The translations under genes were made by a program, and so were the position numbers. A stretch of 64,000 nt of DNA from Paraphaeosphaeria minitans. Taxonomy: Eukaryota; Ascomycota; Dothideomycetes; Pleosporales; Didymosphaeriaceae. How positions within the stretch are numbered: the first letter of the stretch is position 1; every line of letters starts with the position of its first letter. This document shows, in pieces, positions 60,100-64,000 of the stretch. The stretch lies in the NCBI GenBank assembly GCA_015832175.1, contig WJXW01000018.1, forward strand, positions 868,001 to 932,000. The letters are read 5' to 3'. A model generated the notes under the pieces. It was given only the letters and a program-made list of their open reading frames with translations. It was not told where the DNA came from and searched no databases.

Positions 60100-63000
60100 C
60101 TTTAATCTTTTATTAACAGTTTCCTAAGTAGTTCTTTAGTTCCTAAGTGTTTTTACTGTATAGGTAATCTTTCCACTTAATAAGGTACGTGTTATTATAC
60201 TAATTATATTCTAGAATTCTTGTAACCTTAAATTTGTTTTCTTTCTTAGTCTAGTAGTAAAAGATGGTTTTAACTAGTGTATTAGGGTCTGCTAGTTTTA
60301 GTAGTAATATATAGAATACTAGGTGTATCTTTACATCTAGCGGTAGTTCTAACTTATAATTCACTAGTAATATTTGCTTAAAAATGTAAAATAGTCTAAC
60401 CTTAATATAATCTAGTTTCTTATGTTTCTTTTTCTAAGTTTAAAGGTTCTTTGTAAGCAAATATGCTTTATCCCCTTTCTTTAGCTAAGGTGCTATTTTT
60501 TGTTTTTAGTTTTAGTATAAAATTAATTACTGCTAAGCTTTCTTAAGATTCTTTTAGAGTTATTAGTATATTTTCTTTATATTTTCTACTATATCTATAG
60601 GTTCTTTTGCTTTAATTATTGTAGGGAATTATTAATTAAAGAGATGTGGGTGTCTTCTATAGTTTACATAGAATAGTGTATGTCCTAATGCTGCTAATAC
60701 TTTGTTATTATAGGCTAACTATGCTATAGGTAGTAATAAAATCTAGTTATTCTTTTAACTGTTGTAGTAGATGCGTAGGTATATTTCTATAGTTTAGTTT
60801 GTACGTTCTATCTGTCTGTCTGTTTATAGATAGTAAGCTGTTAATAGCTTTTATTTTGTTCTAAGTAGGGCTATAAGCGTTATCTAATAATTTAACGTAA
60901 AGAGCTTATCTCTATCACTAATAATTATTTTTGGGATTCTGTGATGTCTAATTAGTTAGTCTAGGATAAGAAAAGCGAGTTCCTTTGCTGTTATTCTTTT
61001 AAGACATAAAATAAGCTTAATATACTTAGTTAGTTGGCAGAGTACTACTAGTATACTGTCGTATTTAATTCTTATTATTAGATTCTTAGAGTTTAGAATT
61101 CCTGTGATAAAATCTATAGTAATATCTTCCTATAATACTATTAGTATTCTAATTACTTGCATCTCTCTATATTTAAAATATATACTATGTTTGTTTCTCT
61201 AGCATTCTGTATATTTATAGATGTAAGTTATTATAGCTTCCTTAATTCCTTTAAAGGTGTAATTCCTTTAGATAAGTTCTATTGTCTTTGTAATGCCTAG
61301 GTGTCCGTACATAGGATCATTGTGGTATTGTTAGATAATCTTAGTCTATAGATGTTCTAGAACTTCTTAGTTAACTACTAAAAGTTAATTTAGTTCTGCT
61401 GTTAGTTTTAGAGATCTATTTTTAGCTTTACAAAGGATTGTAGAGAAGGTTTTTACCTTTTCTCCTACTAGATTACTTTGTTAGCTAAGAGCGTCTACTC
61501 TGCTATTTTTTTTTCTAGCTATATAGATAATTTTAAACTTGTACTACCTAGTAGTCTGCAACTATCTTTGTTATTATAGCGTAAGTTCTTTTATTGTTGT
61601 AAACCTTAGAAGGTTCTTATAATCTGTGTAGATTTCTAGCGTTAAGTAGCTAAGCGCGTAAATCCTCTAGTGCTTTAAGGCTTTAATAATAGCGTAGAGT
61701 TCTTTATTATATATATTGTATCGTGTTTCAGCGTTATTAAATTTATATAAGTAATAGGCAATTAGGTGCTATTTGCTATTACGTTCTTATTTAGCGTAAA
61801 CGCCTAGCGTAAGATGGCTAGCGTCTGTTTTAAAGCGCAGTAGTTTATCGCTTCTAAAATAAACAAGGATAGGTTCTATAATATATACTATGTTAAGGAG
61901 TTAGAATAACATTCTACACTTATTTATTTATTTAAAGGGTACGTCCTTTTTTATAAAATTTTTTAAGGGTATTCTGACCTTTGCGTAATCTTAGATAAAT
62001 TGTTAGTTAAATCTATAAAATTCTAAGAATTCTTAGATATTCTTGGCTATCTTTAGTATTAGCTAGTTCTTAATATATTTAATTTTACTTAGTGCTATCT
62101 TAATTCCTTCTATAGTAATAATATGTCCTAGAAATTTAAGTTATTTAACATTAAACTTACATTTCTTAAGTTTAATATAAAGGCATGCTTTATCTAGTGC
62201 TTCTAGTACTATCTATATATGCTTAGTGTAGTCTAATTCGCTTTTAGAAAAGACAAGGATATCGTCTATATACGCGATAACAAATATGTCCAGATATTTA
62301 TAGAGTATGTTATTAATAAGTGCTATAAAAGCTACTAGTACATTTATAAGTCTAAAAGGCATAACCTTATATTTAAATAGTCTATAGCGTGATTAAAACG
62401 CTATTTTCTATTCTTCACCTTTCTTAATTCGTATAAAGTGGTAACTATCTCTTAGATCTATTATTATAAATATCTTGGCTTAAGATAATTAATCTCGTAA
62501 CTCTATAATGTTTAGTAGTAGATATTAGTTCTTTATTATTATGTTATTAAGTTGTTAGTAGTTAACGTATAGTCTATCTAATCTATCCTTTTTCTTAACA
62601 AATATAAAAGGGCTTACTGCTAGTAACTTTAATAGTTATATATATCCTTTCTTAAGGTTTATCTTAATAAAATTACATTCTTTAAGGAGTTCTTCTTCTA
62701 TCTTACTATATAGTGGTTTAAAGGGTAGCGTCTTCCCTTTTTCTAGGTCTATTATAAGATCCTAGGGTTAATATTCTAGTAGGTTTACTTTTCCTTCTTT
62801 TTCTGTAAATATATATGTCTATTTCCTATACTCTCTTAGTAAAGTAAGAGGTATGCTATTGTCCTTCTTCTTACGCTTTTTAACCTAGTAGTTCCTACTA
62901 GCGTCTACTAAGGTGTACTTCTATTTTTTAACTGTCTATCGCGGTATCATGTTATTTATAACTCTTATTTACTATTATTTTTAGTTAATGCGTAGGCTTT

Positions 63001-64000
63001 ACTTATAATACATAATTACAGCGTTTAAATAATATTTTCTTTATACCCTAGTTAATCTATAGGTTATATATTGTTAACTAAAGTAATCCTAAGACTAATT
63101 TATACTTAGATCCTAGTAAGATATCTAAAGTAAGTTCCTCTCTATATCCTTAGACTGTTATTATAGTAGTAACCTCCTAGTATATTTAAGGTGTCTTAGG
63201 CATTAGAGATCTATTCGCAATATAGACAATATAGGGTACTTCTTTCTCTAATATTATAAGTCCTGCTTATCTTACTATCTAATAAGATATAAAGTTCCTT
63301 CCTACTTCTAAGTCTATAAGAGCTTAAGTCTATATTCCTTTAAGCTATACTAGTAGCTTAATTAATACTATACTTACTATAATATTTAATTTAATAAAGG
63401 CGTTTTCTTATTTAAGTCTAGGCCTAAAAAAGACATCTATTTATATAAGTTGTAGTTAAGTTTAGGTGCCTAGTATGCGTTTCTAAGTATCTACTTTTAT
63501 TATTATTCTTAAGTACGTAGCTTATATAGATTATCTTCTTCTTCTTCCTATAAGGATGTTCTTCTGTTTTTCCTCCTATAGTTTTCACTATTCCTATGTA
63601 CTAGTTAAATTAGTAGTTCTATTATTACTTCTTATATAGGGCAGTTTATAAAGCCTTCTAAATGTTTAGCTATATAGTAGTATTTATAGTCTTAGTTTAG
63701 ACACGTATACCAGTATAGTTATATATAGTCTCTATTAATAAGTATATTATAGCATTTATTACCTTTTAGCGTAAGGTAAGGAAAGTATTTTACTTATTAT
63801 TTATCCTAGAGGTATTCGTCGCAAGCTGTAATAGAGTAGTCTATCTATATCTATCTATAGCATAGTTTCTTTCTAAGTTATTTTTTATTCTCTTTTTTCT
63901 CTACTTTATATTATGCGTATGTTAGTTCTTCGTAATGCGTCTACATACAAAATTAGTGTATAGGATTTTAGTAGTCTAAGTAGTACTTTAGTACGTAGTC
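60100..64000 (-). pseudogene. Gypsy G5 pol and distal gag, RIP-degraded
   Basis: Inverted and colinear with G1 and G2 pol: chromodomain, integrase, RNase H, RT and protease from left to right. The YIDDI catalytic box near 62270 is still encoded, so this copy seems somewhat less mutated there than G1 and G2 (YIDNI). TAG/TAA codons throughout; not functional. Confidence 0.83.

Larger units (their letters stand above)
59113..64000 (-). mobile_element. Ty3/Gypsy chromovirus G5, inverted, 3' half, runs off the right edge
   Basis: Read on the minus strand: distal gag at the right edge, protease (about 63300), RT (YIDDILVFS box near 62270), RNase H (about 61850), integrase, chromodomain (about 60100-60290), accessory frame, purine tract AAAAAGGGAGGGGATAA, then 3' LTR 59523-59113. 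The left target-site copy is probably AATAG (59108-59112); the right one is outside the window. Confidence 0.88.

Overview
The window comes from a filamentous ascomycete (Pezizomycotina). Gene content and compartment structure suggest a Dothideomycete, possibly Pleosporales; that placement is inference. Genes have short introns (about 48 to 130 nt) with GT..AG ends and CTAAC-like branch sites, and all recognisable products are fungal. The window has two sharply different compartments.

Bases 1-14704 are a normal, gene-dense, GC-balanced segment with six genes: creC (minus, 3' part outside the window), gem1/Miro, a Zds1-like gene, an Slm1/2-like PH-domain gene, a mitochondrial hydroxyacid-oxoacid transhydrogenase, and a large membrane protein I do not recognise. 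All introns were placed by reading-frame continuity. The products are housekeeping: carbon catabolite repression, mitochondrial dynamics, PP2A/polarity signalling, TORC2/PIP2 signalling and hydroxyacid metabolism. They do not form a cluster.

From about 14.97 kb to the right edge the sequence is AT-rich and TpA-rich, a block of nested LTR retrotransposons. Their coding frames are broken almost only by TAA/TAG and their copies differ mostly by C/T and G/A transitions, the signature of repeat-induced point mutation (RIP). Three families can be separated. (i) Ty3/Gypsy chromoviruses (G1-G5 here): gag with zinc knuckle, protease, RT, RNase H, integrase, chromodomain; LTRs about 411-636 bp. (ii) A Ty1/Copia family P: two full copies, P1 17299-24387 and P2 37909-45136, with 238-239 bp LTRs, plus two truncated inverted copies P3 and P4. 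(iii) A second Ty1/Copia family Q: Q1 27011-34288, 195-bp LTRs. The nesting can be read from target-site duplications: P1 (AATAT) and Q1 (AAAGA) sit inside G1, P2 (ATTAT) sits inside P4, P4 interrupts G2, and G5 interrupts G4. Other copies in the same window supply uninterrupted empty sites.

A GC-balanced island at about 53.6-55.5 kb carries one apparently intact gene, a Gfo/Idh/MocA-type (Gal80-like) Rossmann protein with one intron and a TATA box, stranded among RIP-degraded elements.

The most unusual observation is in the Gypsy elements. Between the chromodomain and the 3' LTR, on the strand opposite to gag-pol, they carry an accessory frame starting just inside the LTR. It encodes a six-cysteine array with Zn(II)2Cys6 (Gal4-type) spacing followed by a coiled-coil-like region. 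The spacing is kept in three copies, and the lost cysteines are all Tyr (TGY to TAY, as RIP predicts). Copia Q1 has an analogous but unrelated long antisense frame at the same place, and Copia family P has a conserved 140-residue sense frame of unknown function between RNase H and its 3' LTR.
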